Shown here piece by piece: positions 1 to 6,099 of a DNA stretch of 6,099 nt; positions within the stretch are counted from its first letter, which is position 1, and each line of letters opens with the position of its first letter. The notes under the pieces were generated by a model. The model was not told the DNA's origin and did no database searches. It saw only the letters and a program-made list of their open reading frames with translations. The position numbers and the translations under genes were made by a program. The stretch is from contig JALWSI010000122.1 in NCBI GenBank assembly GCA_027080315.1, positions 1-6,099 on the forward strand. Direction: 5' to 3'. This DNA comes from a bacterium (GTDB lineage: Bacteria > Thermosulfidibacterota > Thermosulfidibacteria > Thermosulfidibacterales > JALWSI01).

Positions 1-114
1 ATCAAAGACTGGCCAGATGCCTCCACCCCGTGTAGGAGAGGCCAGGGCCTGAATGAGCCCCACACCCACCGCCAAGAGAACCACAAAAACGAAACGAAAC
101 TTTTTAAGATTCAT
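1..114 (-). CDS. mreD: Probable rod shape-determining membrane protein MreD, N-terminal fragment
   Basis: This is the first 38 codons of a gene that runs off the left end of the window. It starts with ATG in an ATGA overlap with the mreC stop codon, and a GAGG motif lies 8 bases upstream inside mreC, so translation is probably coupled. The peptide begins MNLKKFRFVFVVLLAVG and continues through a hydrophobic stretch to IQALASP, which fits a first transmembrane helix (about residues 6-25) after a short basic cytoplasmic tip. MreD is a small polytopic membrane protein that works with MreC and MreB in the elongasome and usually directly follows mreC. The call rests mainly on this position and on the hydrophobic N-terminus, since too little sequence is present to recognise the family. 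Another membrane protein cannot be excluded. Confidence 0.7.
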   Translation of the reverse strand, partial: MNLKKFRFVFVVLLAVGVGLIQALASPTRGGGIWPVFD

Positions 115-926
115 CGGCTAATCCTCTTCAGAACCAAGAGATAGTGGGTATCGTCCCAAGAGACAGTAGGTACCGCTTTTATGTAGAGAAACTTCTCCCC
201 AGGCAGCCTCTTCACAGAGAGAACCCTTGCAACGGGATAACCCCGGGGGAAGATCCCACCCAGTCCGCTTGTCAGGAGAAGATCACCCGCTTTGATCTCC
301 CTGTCGGTGAGGACGTACTTAAGAAACATCCCACCGGCATTGTCTCCCTCCAGTATGCCTCTCACCCCAGAAGTCTGATCCTCCACGTGTATCTTACAGT
401 CAACAGAGGTGACTCCAAGGACCCTGCTGGTGCGAGGGGTAGTGGCTACAACGATCCCCATCACCCCATAGGGAGAAACAACAGCCATGCCCTTTCTCAC
501 CCCATCTGATGAGCCTTTATCCACCATGAAGGTTGGGCTCCACGGGGTTCCCCCTTTGCAAATGAGGTTGACGGGAACCACAGGGTAGGGCAGCTCTCTC
601 TTCAGTTTTAGGAGCTTTCTCAGCTCGCGGTTCTCTCGTATGGCGGCCTTTGACGCATTGAGTTTTATAAGAAGGTCATCTCTCTCTTTTATTAAACGAT
701 TCCTCTCTGCCTCCCAAGCCCCCCAGTACTTTACAATATCAAAGACCCCTCCAATGGTTCTCTCAAGTTTCGCCATCTGCCTACCCCAGAAGAGAAGCAA
801 GGGGTCAACCACCTTCACCGGAGCAACGGAAAGAGGAGAGCGCACATCCATCATCACCCCAGAAAAGGAGATCAAAGAGAGAACGGCAATGAGAGCCACA
901 CGGTAGTAGCGCTCTTTATTGGGCAT
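111..926 (-). CDS. mreC: Rod shape-determining protein MreC
   Basis: MreC is a bitopic inner-membrane protein whose periplasmic part links MreB filaments and the RodA/PBP2 wall synthases during lateral cell-wall growth. The 271-residue product has the full family layout: a short cytoplasmic tip, one transmembrane helix (about residues 8-27), a charged coiled-coil (about 67-110, rich in E, R, K and L, including ENRELRKLLKLK) and then the paired beta-barrel domain (about 114-268). Recognisable family motifs are VDKGSSDGVRKGMAVVSPYG near residues 135-154 and GDLLLTSGLGGIFPRGYPV near 214-232. Length is normal for the family. The ATG start is preceded by AAGGA about 10 bases upstream, an acceptable ribosome site. 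It overlaps the next gene by ATGA. The upstream gene is an XPB helicase 150 bases away, not the mreB usually found there. No frameshift or missing region is seen. Confidence 0.95.
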   Translation of the reverse strand: MPNKERYYRVALIAVLSLISFSGVMMDVRSPLSVAPVKVVDPLLLFWGRQMAKLERTIGGVFDIVKYWGAWEAERNRLIKERDDLLIKLNASKAAIRENRELRKLLKLKRELPYPVVPVNLICKGGTPWSPTFMVDKGSSDGVRKGMAVVSPYGVMGIVVATTPRTSRVLGVTSVDCKIHVEDQTSGVRGILEGDNAGGMFLKYVLTDREIKAGDLLLTSGLGGIFPRGYPVARVLSVKRLPGEKFLYIKAVPTVSWDDTHYLLVLKRISR

Positions 927-942
927 AGGTTAAAGGTCCTTG

Positions 943-992
943 GATCTTCCCTGTCTTCACAGGGGCTCTTCTAACCCAGAGGGTCCAAGATC
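943..992 (-). other. Possible structured 5' leader of mreC
   Basis: A perfect 6-bp hairpin (CCCTGT at 949-954, loop 955-958, ACAGGG at 959-964; a wobble pair 948/965 could extend it) sits beside a weaker 4-bp stem (966-969 with 978-981). Both are enclosed by GATCTT (943-948) pairing with AAGATC (987-992), which together could make a three-way junction 17 bases before the mreC start. There is no T-run on either strand, so it is not an intrinsic terminator. Each stem alone is short enough to occur by chance. No known riboswitch family is recognised. Confidence 0.3.
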
Positions 993-1038
993 ACAAACAC
1001 CTCTACCCAAGACGCATCTCTGTTTTCTCACTAAGCAG

Positions 1039-1075
1039 CCAAACCCAGCCAGAAATGTTGGCAAAATGGCTTTGG
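1039..1075 (-). other. Hairpin just after the XPB stop codon
   Basis: On the minus strand CCAAA and GCCA (1075-1067) can pair with TGGC (1051-1048) and TTTGG (1043-1039), giving nine base pairs interrupted by a 4-base bulge (1047-1044) and closed by a 15-base loop. It begins one base after the helicase stop codon, where a transcript 3' end or a stabilising hairpin might be expected. No run of T follows, so it is not a standard Rho-independent terminator. It may be an mRNA-processing or stability element, or chance. Confidence 0.3.
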
Positions 1076-1076
1076 A

Positions 1077-2723
1077 CTACAGCTTGTCTATGGTCTCAAT
1101 GGAGTACCTGTACCCCTGCTCGGTGAGGAAGAGCTGGCGCCTCATGGCAAACTCTTGCTCTTTGGTGTCTTTGCTCACCAAAGAGTAGAAATAGGCGGGC
1201 TGTCCATCCTTTTTGGGCCTAAGCACCCTGCCCAATCTCTGAGCCTCCTCCTGACGAGAGCCGAACCTTCCCGACACCTGAATGGCAAGGGCTGCATCTG
1301 GAAGATCCAGAGCAAAGTTTGCAACCTCAGAGACCACAAGCAGTCTTAGGTCTCCCCTTCTGAACTTATGGAAGTAAACCTCCCTCTCTTCTTGAGGGGT
1401 CTTTCCGGTTATCAAAGGGGCCTTAAACTGTGCCGCAATCTTCTCAAGCTGAGATATGTATCTTCCTATTATCAAAGCGGGTAAGCCTTCGTGTCTCTCA
1501 AGGAGCCTTGGTATTATCATCCCTTTGGCAGGGTTCTCGGCTGCTATGCGCAACGCCTGTCGTTGGGTGGCGTTTATGTATCTGCGCCTCTCTGCAGGAG
1601 GCAAAGGAACCCTTATCTCACAACACTCCACGGGGGCTATCCAACCAGCATGCTCCAAGTCCTTCCATGGGGCATCGTAACGCTTAGGGCCTATTAAAGA
1701 GAAGACATCCTCTTCTCTACCATCCTCTCTGACCAGGGTGGCAGTTAAACCGAGTCTCCTCTTGGCCTGAAGATCAGCGGTGGTTCTGAAAACAGGAGCA
1801 GGAAGAAGGTGAACCTCGTCGTATATGATGAGACCCCAGTCTTTCAGTTTGAATATCTCAAGGTGAGAAAAGTTGCCCGTCTTGCTCTTACGATGACTGA
1901 GGATCTGGTAGGTGGTGATCACTATGGGCTTTATCTCTTTCTTCTCTCCCGAGTACTCCCCTATATCCTCAGGAGGAACCGTGGTCTTGTCAATGATCTC
2001 TCGTATCCACTGTTTAAGTGAGGTGGCCCCTGTGGTGATGATCAAGGTGCAGCTCTGGGCCTTCTCCATCACCCCCAACCCCACAATGGTCTTGCCGGCA
2101 CCGCAAGGCAGCAGCACCACTCCACTGCCTCCCTGGACGCTCCCGCCTGCCCAGAAGGCATCCACCGCGTCCTTCTGATACGGACGCAGAGCCACCTTCG
2201 GATTCAAGGATATTGGGTAGTACTCACCCTCCACATAACCCGCCAGATCCTTCACCGGCCAGCCGGCCTGGATAAGGGCCTGCTTAACCAAGCCCCTGAA
2301 AGAGGGATCTACCAGGGCCCGGGCCTTACCGATCACCTCTTTTATGGTGCTACGCACCGTTGAGTGCTGCAGTACCTCTTGCAAAAGGATGGGATCTTCC
2401 GCCTCAAGCACCAAATCCTCACCCTCTTTGGTCAACACCAGTCGGCCATAGCGTGAGGAGATCTCTTTTATGTTGGTGAGCACCGAGGGAGGTACCGGAT
2501 AACGAGAGAACTTCTCTAAAACCTCGGTGATCTCGTCGGGATGCACTCCCATTGCAGCGGCGTTCCAGAGAGACAAGGGGGTGATGCGATAATGATGGAT
2601 GTACTCTGGACTCTTCACCAGATCGGCAAAGATAGCCAGCTTATCTCTGGCCTCGTGAAACTGAGGATGCTCAACCTCAAGAAGCAGAGTCATGTCGCTC
2701 TGGACAATCAGGGGACCTCTCAT
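1077..2723 (-). CDS. XPB-type superfamily 2 DNA helicase (bacterial ERCC3/Rad25 homologue)
   Basis: This is a 548-residue ATP-dependent DNA helicase of the XPB family, of which the mycobacterial member is a 3'-to-5' helicase; eukaryotic XPB opens DNA in TFIIH-dependent repair and transcription. The N-terminal XPB/Ssl2 domain (about 3-170) holds GPLIVQSD, YRITPLSLWNAAA (45-57) and the WPVKDLAGYVEGE stretch before the helicase core. In domain 1 are the Walker A LPCGAGKT (205-212), TTYQ, the DEVH box (302-305), LTATL and the XPB-specific RED triplet (332-334) inside VREDGRE. In domain 2 are VSEVANFALDLPDA (464-477), QVSGRFGSRQEEAQ and motif VI QRLGRVLRP (495-503). All catalytic motifs are intact and the length matches actinobacterial XPB (about 540). 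The ATG start is supported because family members begin within a few residues of GPLIVQSD, although its Shine-Dalgarno site is 13 bases away. lysS lies 85 bases upstream without an obvious terminator between, so co-transcription is likely. The cellular role, probably repair, is inferred; no Bax1-like nuclease partner is nearby. Confidence 0.95.
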   Translation of the reverse strand: MRGPLIVQSDMTLLLEVEHPQFHEARDKLAIFADLVKSPEYIHHYRITPLSLWNAAAMGVHPDEITEVLEKFSRYPVPPSVLTNIKEISSRYGRLVLTKEGEDLVLEAEDPILLQEVLQHSTVRSTIKEVIGKARALVDPSFRGLVKQALIQAGWPVKDLAGYVEGEYYPISLNPKVALRPYQKDAVDAFWAGGSVQGGSGVVLLPCGAGKTIVGLGVMEKAQSCTLIITTGATSLKQWIREIIDKTTVPPEDIGEYSGEKKEIKPIVITTYQILSHRKSKTGNFSHLEIFKLKDWGLIIYDEVHLLPAPVFRTTADLQAKRRLGLTATLVREDGREEDVFSLIGPKRYDAPWKDLEHAGWIAPVECCEIRVPLPPAERRRYINATQRQALRIAAENPAKGMIIPRLLERHEGLPALIIGRYISQLEKIAAQFKAPLITGKTPQEEREVYFHKFRRGDLRLLVVSEVANFALDLPDAALAIQVSGRFGSRQEEAQRLGRVLRPKKDGQPAYFYSLVSKDTKEQEFAMRRQLFLTEQGYRYSIETIDKL

Positions 2724-2736
2724 GCTGTTGCAAATT

Positions 2737-2760
2737 CCTCCTTTTAATCTACTTAAAAGG
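2737..2760 (-). promoter_or_regulatory. Ribosome site of the XPB gene partly locked in a hairpin
   Basis: In the minus-strand RNA, CCUUUUAA (2760-2753) can pair perfectly over 8 bp with UUAAAAGG (2747-2740) around a 5-base loop (2752-2748). The strong Shine-Dalgarno AAAAGGAGG (2745-2737) has its first six bases inside the 3' arm, leaving only AGG free. Four U residues opposite the purine-rich ribosome site resemble the layout of fourU RNA thermometers. The site is 13 bases from the ATG, longer than the usual 5-9. The inverted repeat could instead be a DNA operator. The pairing is seen directly; the regulatory role is inference. Confidence 0.45.
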
Positions 2761-2808
2761 TACTATCACAATACCCTGCCTGCAGCATGCCACACCGGTT
2801 TTCAAGGG

Positions 2809-4302
2809 TCAACCACCCTGAGGCCTCAAAGTGGGGAAAAGTATAACATCTCGTATGGAAGGAGCATTAGTGAAAAGCATGACCAGTCTGTCCACTCCTA
2901 TACCCTCCCCAGCAGTAGGAGGAAGACCGTACTCAAGGGCTCTTATGTAATCCTCATCAAGTCTCTGTGCCTCTTCGTCACCAAGATCCCTCTCTCTGAG
3001 TTGCTGCAACATTCTCTGGCGCTGCTCTTTGGGATCGTTAAGCTCTGTGTAGGCATTGGCAATCTCTCGTCCCGCAACAAAAAGCTCAAACCTCTCAACC
3101 ACCTTTGGGTCCTCAGGCTTGCTCTTGGCCAAGGGAGAGATATCAACGGGGTAATCGTAAATGAAGGTGGGTTGAATAAGATTTGGCTCAACAAGCTCGT
3201 CAAAGATCTCTCCCAACACCTTGCCGTGAGAGTGAAGATGCTCGGTCTCTATCTCAAGCTCCTCTGCAAACCTTCTGGCTGCCTCTTCGCTATCCCACAC
3301 CTCCTCGGGAGCATTACCAATGCTGGTCAAGGCATCTTTGAAAGATATCCTCTTCCAAGGAGGCGCAAAATCTATCTCATACTCACCATAAGGCACCTTG
3401 GAGTCACCAAGAATCTCCTTGGCCAAAGAAGAAACCATCTCTTCGCTTAGCTCCATTAGGGTGTTGTAGTCGGCATAGGCCATGTAAAACTCCACCATTG
3501 TGAATTCTGGATTGTGCTCTGAAGAGATACCTTCGTTTCTGTAGCACTTGCCCAGCTCAAAGACCCTGTCAAAGCCGCCCACAACCAAACGCTTCAGGTA
3601 AAGCTCAGGGGCTATCCTTAAATAGAGCTCAAGGTCCAAGGCGTTGTGATGGGTCACAAAGGGCTTTGCCGCCGCCCCCCCTGGAATAACCTGCATGGTG
3701 GGGGTCTCTACCTCAATAAACCCTTTTGAAGATAGATAGTTACGAATACCCTGAACAACCTTTGCCCTTATTAGAAACCGATCTCTGCTCTCCTTATTGG
3801 CGATGAGATCAAGATACCTTTGACGATACCTGAGCTCCTTATCCTTGAGCCCGTGCCACTTCTCAGGCAGTGGCCTAACGATCTTTGATAGCAGCTTGGC
3901 CTCATTAACCTGCAAGGTGAGCTCTCCGGTTCTCGTCCTGAAGAGAGTGCCCGAAGCACCAAGGAAGTCTCCCACATCCATCTTTTTCAGAATCTTGCGG
4001 TAGAACTCTCTGCCCACCTTATCCTCTCTGAAATAGAGCTGGATCTGGCCGCTCATATCCCTTAAATGGGCAAAGCTGGCTCTGCCGTGAAATCTCAACG
4101 AGACTATCCTGCCTGCAAGCTTAAACTCCCCTGCCTGAGCCAACCTCTCTTCGTCTTCCACTTCAGAATATGCACTAAGCACATCCCCAATAAGATGAGA
4201 CACCTGTGCACGGTTAGGATAAGGCTCTATTCCAGCCTCTCTGAACCTCTCTACCTTCTGGTAAAGCTCCTTCACTATTCTGTTGGTCTCTTCGCTCGTC
4301 AT
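2809..4302 (-). CDS. lysS: Lysine--tRNA ligase, class II
   Basis: Class II lysyl-tRNA synthetase charges tRNA-Lys with lysine in the cytoplasm, using ATP. The 497-residue product has normal family length. An N-terminal helical lead is followed by the OB-fold anticodon-binding domain (about 62-140, with [20 protein letters not shown]). The catalytic domain then shows motif 1 [10 protein letters not shown] (194-203) followed by PGGAAAKPF, motif 2 [13 protein letters not shown] with [16 protein letters not shown] (248-276, including the ATP-contacting arginine of YRNE), and motif 3 [13 protein letters not shown] (465-477) followed by the DVILFP ending. [13 protein letters not shown] (412-424) is also characteristic of lysyl enzymes. 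The ATG start has the ribosome site AAGGGAGA (4309-4316) six bases upstream. It is the first gene of the minus-strand group and is transcribed away from mlaE, so its promoter should lie in 4303-4440; I find only weak hexamers there. No editing domain or truncation is visible. Confidence 0.98.
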   Translation of the reverse strand: MTSEETNRIVKELYQKVERFREAGIEPYPNRAQVSHLIGDVLSAYSEVEDEERLAQAGEFKLAGRIVSLRFHGRASFAHLRDMSGQIQLYFREDKVGREFYRKILKKMDVGDFLGASGTLFRTRTGELTLQVNEAKLLSKIVRPLPEKWHGLKDKELRYRQRYLDLIANKESRDRFLIRAKVVQGIRNYLSSKGFIEVETPTMQVIPGGAAAKPFVTHHNALDLELYLRIAPELYLKRLVVGGFDRVFELGKCYRNEGISSEHNPEFTMVEFYMAYADYNTLMELSEEMVSSLAKEILGDSKVPYGEYEIDFAPPWKRISFKDALTSIGNAPEEVWDSEEAARRFAEELEIETEHLHSHGKVLGEIFDELVEPNLIQPTFIYDYPVDISPLAKSKPEDPKVVERFELFVAGREIANAYTELNDPKEQRQRMLQQLRERDLGDEEAQRLDEDYIRALEYGLPPTAGEGIGVDRLVMLFTNAPSIRDVILFPTLRPQGG

Positions 4303-4401
4303 GGTCTATCTCCCTTATTCCTGCAACGCACAAGGTAGTGATTGGCCCACATACACCAGAAGAATAACCCTGGTCAAATACACTTTTATCAAACTCTCTT
4401 C

Positions 4402-4431
4402 TTGACACTACCATCCCTATAGGAGCATATG
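4402..4431 (+). promoter_or_regulatory. Candidate sigma-70 promoter of the mla operon, overlapping a palindrome
   Basis: A perfect -35 consensus TTGACA lies at 4402-4407. At 17-18 bases downstream the only -10 candidate is the GCATAT/CATATG area (4425-4431), a poor match to TATAAT. This area is the centre of the perfect 10-bp palindrome AGCATATGCT (4424-4433), which could be a repressor site over the -10. The position, about 55 bases before the mlaE start in a divergent intergenic region, fits. The weak -10 keeps this tentative. Confidence 0.4.
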
Positions 4432-4476
4432 CTACCTCACCCTTGGGAGGGAAATTAAAGACAATCAAAAGAGAAA

Positions 4477-4482
4477 AAGGAG
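4477..4482 (+). promoter_or_regulatory. Ribosome binding site that decides the mlaE start
   Basis: AAGGAG ends 5 bases before a TTG codon at 4488-4490, an ideal spacing. A more upstream in-frame TTG at 4443 has no comparable site in front of it. This supports the shorter, 259-residue MlaE, which also matches the usual family length of about 260. Confidence 0.7.
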
Positions 4483-4487
4483 ATAGT

Positions 4488-5267
4488 TTGGAAGAGCTTC
4501 TTGACGCCATAAGAGCCTTAGGAAGGTTTCCGCTGCTGGTACTGAGGCTGCTGGGGGATTTTGGCATCTTTTTTGGCAAAGCTGTCTTCTGGACATTCAC
4601 CCCACCTTTGAAGTTTGAGAGGCTTTTGAAGCAGATAAACTTCATTGGCACAAAGTCTCTATCTATAATTGCGCTAACCGGCGGATTTACCGGAATGGTA
4701 CTGGCGTTGGAGACCTTTTACGCCATGCAGAAGTTCGGCGCCGAGGCCCTTTTAGGACCCACAGTGGCTCTATCAATGATCAGAGAACTGGGCCCTGTGA
4801 TCTCGGCCCTCATGATAACGGCCAGGGCGGGATCGGCCCTGACCGCAGAGATAGGAATAATGCGCATAACCGAACAGATAGACGCCTTAGAGGTTATGGC
4901 CTTAAATCCCTTCAGGTATCTCATTGTACCTAACCTCTTGGCAGGGCTCATAACCTTTCCCCTTCTCACCTCCGTCTTTGACGTAGTAGGCATCTACGGA
5001 GGCTATCTGGTAGGGGTTAAGCTTTTAGGGGTGAGTGCAGGAACCTATTTTGGAGAGATGAAAAACTACATTGACATGGCAGAGGTGGTGCATGGACTCT
5101 ACAAGTCCCTCTCCTTTGGGGTGGTGGTGACCTGGATATGCTGTTACTGCGGATTCACTACGGGATACGGGGCCGAGGGGGTGAGCAAGGCAACAACAAG
5201 AGCCGTAGTGGCCTCCTCGGTGATGGTTTTGGTGTGTGACTACATACTGACATCGTTGCTATTTTGA
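4488..5267 (+). CDS. mlaE: MlaE-family ABC transporter permease (phospholipid transport)
   Basis: MlaE is the inner-membrane permease of the Mla/MCE transporter, which with MlaF and MlaD moves phospholipids between the inner and outer membranes to keep the outer leaflet asymmetric. Starting at TTG 4488 the product has 259 residues. It opens with an amphipathic N-terminal helix (about 1-20), followed by several hydrophobic segments: about 58-79, 101-118, 145-180, 206-222 and 238-258. The family hallmark RELGPVISALMITARAGSA (99-117) continuing into AEIGIMRITEQIDALEVMALNP (to residue 141) is fully present; this coupling region contacts the ATPase. An in-frame TTG at 4443 would add 15 lysine-rich residues but lacks a ribosome site. 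The next gene starts 2 bases after the stop. Plant TGD1 and mycobacterial YrbE proteins are relatives, but the neighbours support the Mla assignment. Confidence 0.95.
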   Translation: MEELLDAIRALGRFPLLVLRLLGDFGIFFGKAVFWTFTPPLKFERLLKQINFIGTKSLSIIALTGGFTGMVLALETFYAMQKFGAEALLGPTVALSMIRELGPVISALMITARAGSALTAEIGIMRITEQIDALEVMALNPFRYLIVPNLLAGLITFPLLTSVFDVVGIYGGYLVGVKLLGVSAGTYFGEMKNYIDMAEVVHGLYKSLSFGVVVTWICCYCGFTTGYGAEGVSKATTRAVVASSVMVLVCDYILTSLLF

Positions 5268-5269
5268 CC

Positions 5270-6031
5270 ATGATAGAGGCCAAGAACCTTCATAAGACTC
5301 TGGGTGGGCACAAGGTGCTTGATGGCGTCTCCTTTAAGGTGGAGAAAGGGGAGATGCTTGCCCTCATCGGGAAGAGCGGCGTGGGGAAAAGCGTGACCCT
5401 AAAACACATAGTGGGGCTTATGAAACCAGATGCCGGCAGGGTATTTGTTGACGGCAAGGACATACTTGAGGCGAAAGGACGCTCTCTTGAACAGCTGCGC
5501 AGCAAGTTTGGATACCTCTTTCAAGGAGGGGCGCTCTTTGACTCAATGACCGTGTTTGATAACGTAGCGTTTCCCTTGAAGGAGAAGAAAAAGCTGAACC
5601 ACCAAGAGATCCGTGAAAGGGTCCTTTTTGAGCTTGAGCAGGTGGGACTGGCTGGCATGGAGAAGAAGTTTCCTGCTGAGCTGAGCGGAGGCATGAGAAA
5701 GAGGGCCTCACTGGCAAGATGCCTTGTGAGTGATCCTGAGATCATGCTATTTGACGAGCCCACAACGGGACTTGATCCTTTAACTGCCAACACCATCAAC
5801 GAACTTATCCTTAAAACCTACGAGAGGGTGAGATTCACTGGAATTGTGGTGTCCCACGAGATTCCGGGCATATTCTCACTCGTCCACAAGGTGGCCATGC
5901 TCTACGAGGGCAAGATCGTGGCCTACGGAACACCGGAGGAGATCATGGAAGTTGACAATCCCATAGTAAGGCGGTTTATTGAGGCAGGGATAGAACAGGG
6001 CCGCAGAAAGAGAGGGGTGAGAGAACTATGA
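5270..6031 (+). CDS. mlaF: MlaF-family ABC transporter ATP-binding protein
   Basis: MlaF is the cytoplasmic ATPase that powers the MlaE permease. The 253-residue product has every ABC motif: Walker A GKSGVGKS (34-41), Q-loop glutamine in YLFQGGALFDSMTV (Q85), signature LSGGM (138-142) followed by RKRASLARCL, Walker B IMLFDEP with catalytic glutamate E163, the D-loop GLDP, and the switch histidine H196 in VSHE. The FQGGALFDSMTVFDNVAFPL string is typical of MlaF rather than of general ABC ATPases. The ATG at 5270, 2 bases after the mlaE stop, gives the usual family opening MIEAKNLHK; an alternative TTG at 5264 would overlap the mlaE stop as TTGA and add two residues. No clear Shine-Dalgarno is present, so translation is probably coupled to mlaE. 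The gene ends in an ATGA overlap with the next one. The basic C-terminal tail (GRRKRGVREL) follows the usual IEAG ending. Confidence 0.96.
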   Translation: MIEAKNLHKTLGGHKVLDGVSFKVEKGEMLALIGKSGVGKSVTLKHIVGLMKPDAGRVFVDGKDILEAKGRSLEQLRSKFGYLFQGGALFDSMTVFDNVAFPLKEKKKLNHQEIRERVLFELEQVGLAGMEKKFPAELSGGMRKRASLARCLVSDPEIMLFDEPTTGLDPLTANTINELILKTYERVRFTGIVVSHEIPGIFSLVHKVAMLYEGKIVAYGTPEEIMEVDNPIVRRFIEAGIEQGRRKRGVREL

Positions 6032-6099
6032 AGCGGTTTGACACAGAATTGATGGTAGGTATCTTCTTCCTGATAGGGCTGGTCTGTCTTGCCTATCTC
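6028..6099 (+). CDS. mlaD: Probable MlaD-type MCE-domain protein, N-terminal fragment
   Basis: This is the first 24 codons of a gene that runs off the right end. It starts at ATG in an ATGA overlap with the mlaF stop, with GGTGA 7 bases upstream. The peptide MKRFDTELMVGIFFLIGLVC followed by LAYL has a short charged N-terminus with the E-x-x-VGIF pattern leading into a single transmembrane helix, as in MlaD/MCE proteins, whose periplasmic MCE domain forms the hexameric lipid channel on top of MlaE. The MCE domain itself lies outside the window, so the call relies on this N-terminus and on following mlaE and mlaF. Confidence 0.85.
   Translation, partial: MKRFDTELMVGIFFLIGLVCLAYL

Noticed and set aside
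940-1188. 82-codon plus-strand reading frame spanning the XPB-mreC gap
   Set aside because: It runs opposite to and into the 3' end of the XPB gene, has no ribosome site that I can see and its peptide shows no recognisable domain.
2761-2808. Terminator after lysS
   Set aside because: The GC-rich stretch contains small palindromes (CTGCAG, GCATGC) but no stem followed by a T-run on the minus strand.
2692-3450. 252-codon plus-strand reading frame opposite lysS
   Set aside because: It lies antisense to the highly conserved C-terminal catalytic part of lysS; its length follows from codon bias on the other strand and the peptide has no family features.
4349-4392. Possible lysS promoters on the minus strand (TTGATA with GGTTAT, or TTGACC with GTATGT, both at 17-base spacing)
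   Set aside because: The -35-like hexamers are fair but both -10 hexamers match the consensus poorly, so neither can be chosen.
4334-4412. 7-bp inverted repeat GGTAGTG / CACTACC flanking the lysS upstream region
   Set aside because: About one such pair is expected by chance in a region of this length, and the arms are 65 bases apart.
4214-4651. 145-codon minus-strand frame spanning the lysS-mlaE gap
   Set aside because: It overlaps the true starts of both lysS and mlaE in a different frame and has a low-complexity, serine/lysine-rich peptide typical of a shadow frame.

Overview
The window carries seven protein genes, two of them cut by the window ends, in two divergent groups. On the minus strand, in transcription order, are a lysyl-tRNA synthetase (lysS), a bacterial XPB-type DNA helicase, mreC, and the first 38 codons of a probable mreD. 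On the plus strand, starting about 185 bases from lysS, are mlaE, mlaF and the first 24 codons of a probable mlaD. I see no tRNA, rRNA, CRISPR array, insertion sequence or phage gene. Nearly all of the sequence is coding. The non-coding parts are 927-1076 (between XPB and mreC), 2724-2808 (between lysS and XPB) and 4303-4487 (the divergent promoter region).

The organism is a diderm (Gram-negative type) bacterium, because it has an Mla/MCE lipid transport operon, and probably a rod-shaped one, because it has mreC/mreD. Arginine is often written AGA or AGG and isoleucine often ATA. Together with moderate GC and tight packing this is common in thermophiles, so a thermophilic anaerobe such as a member of Desulfobacterota or a similar phylum is a reasonable guess. 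I cannot fix the taxon from the sequence alone.

Functionally, lysS is a translation gene, XPB a nucleic-acid-remodelling or repair helicase, and MreC/MreD organise the cell-wall elongation machinery. MlaE (permease), MlaF (ATPase) and MlaD (MCE substrate-binding protein) would form the inner-membrane complex that moves phospholipids between the inner and outer membranes. The three Mla genes are packed with 2-base spacing or a 4-base ATGA overlap, so they are an operon. mreC and the gene after it also share an ATGA overlap.

The parts that stand out are the XPB helicase, which is patchily distributed in bacteria and here occupies the place upstream of mreC where mreB usually lies; an 8-bp perfect hairpin that takes up half of the XPB Shine-Dalgarno sequence, which is itself unusually far from the start codon; and possible secondary structure in the XPB-mreC gap. 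I did not find a convincing wholly new system here; most of the window is well-known core biology with a few regulatory oddities.
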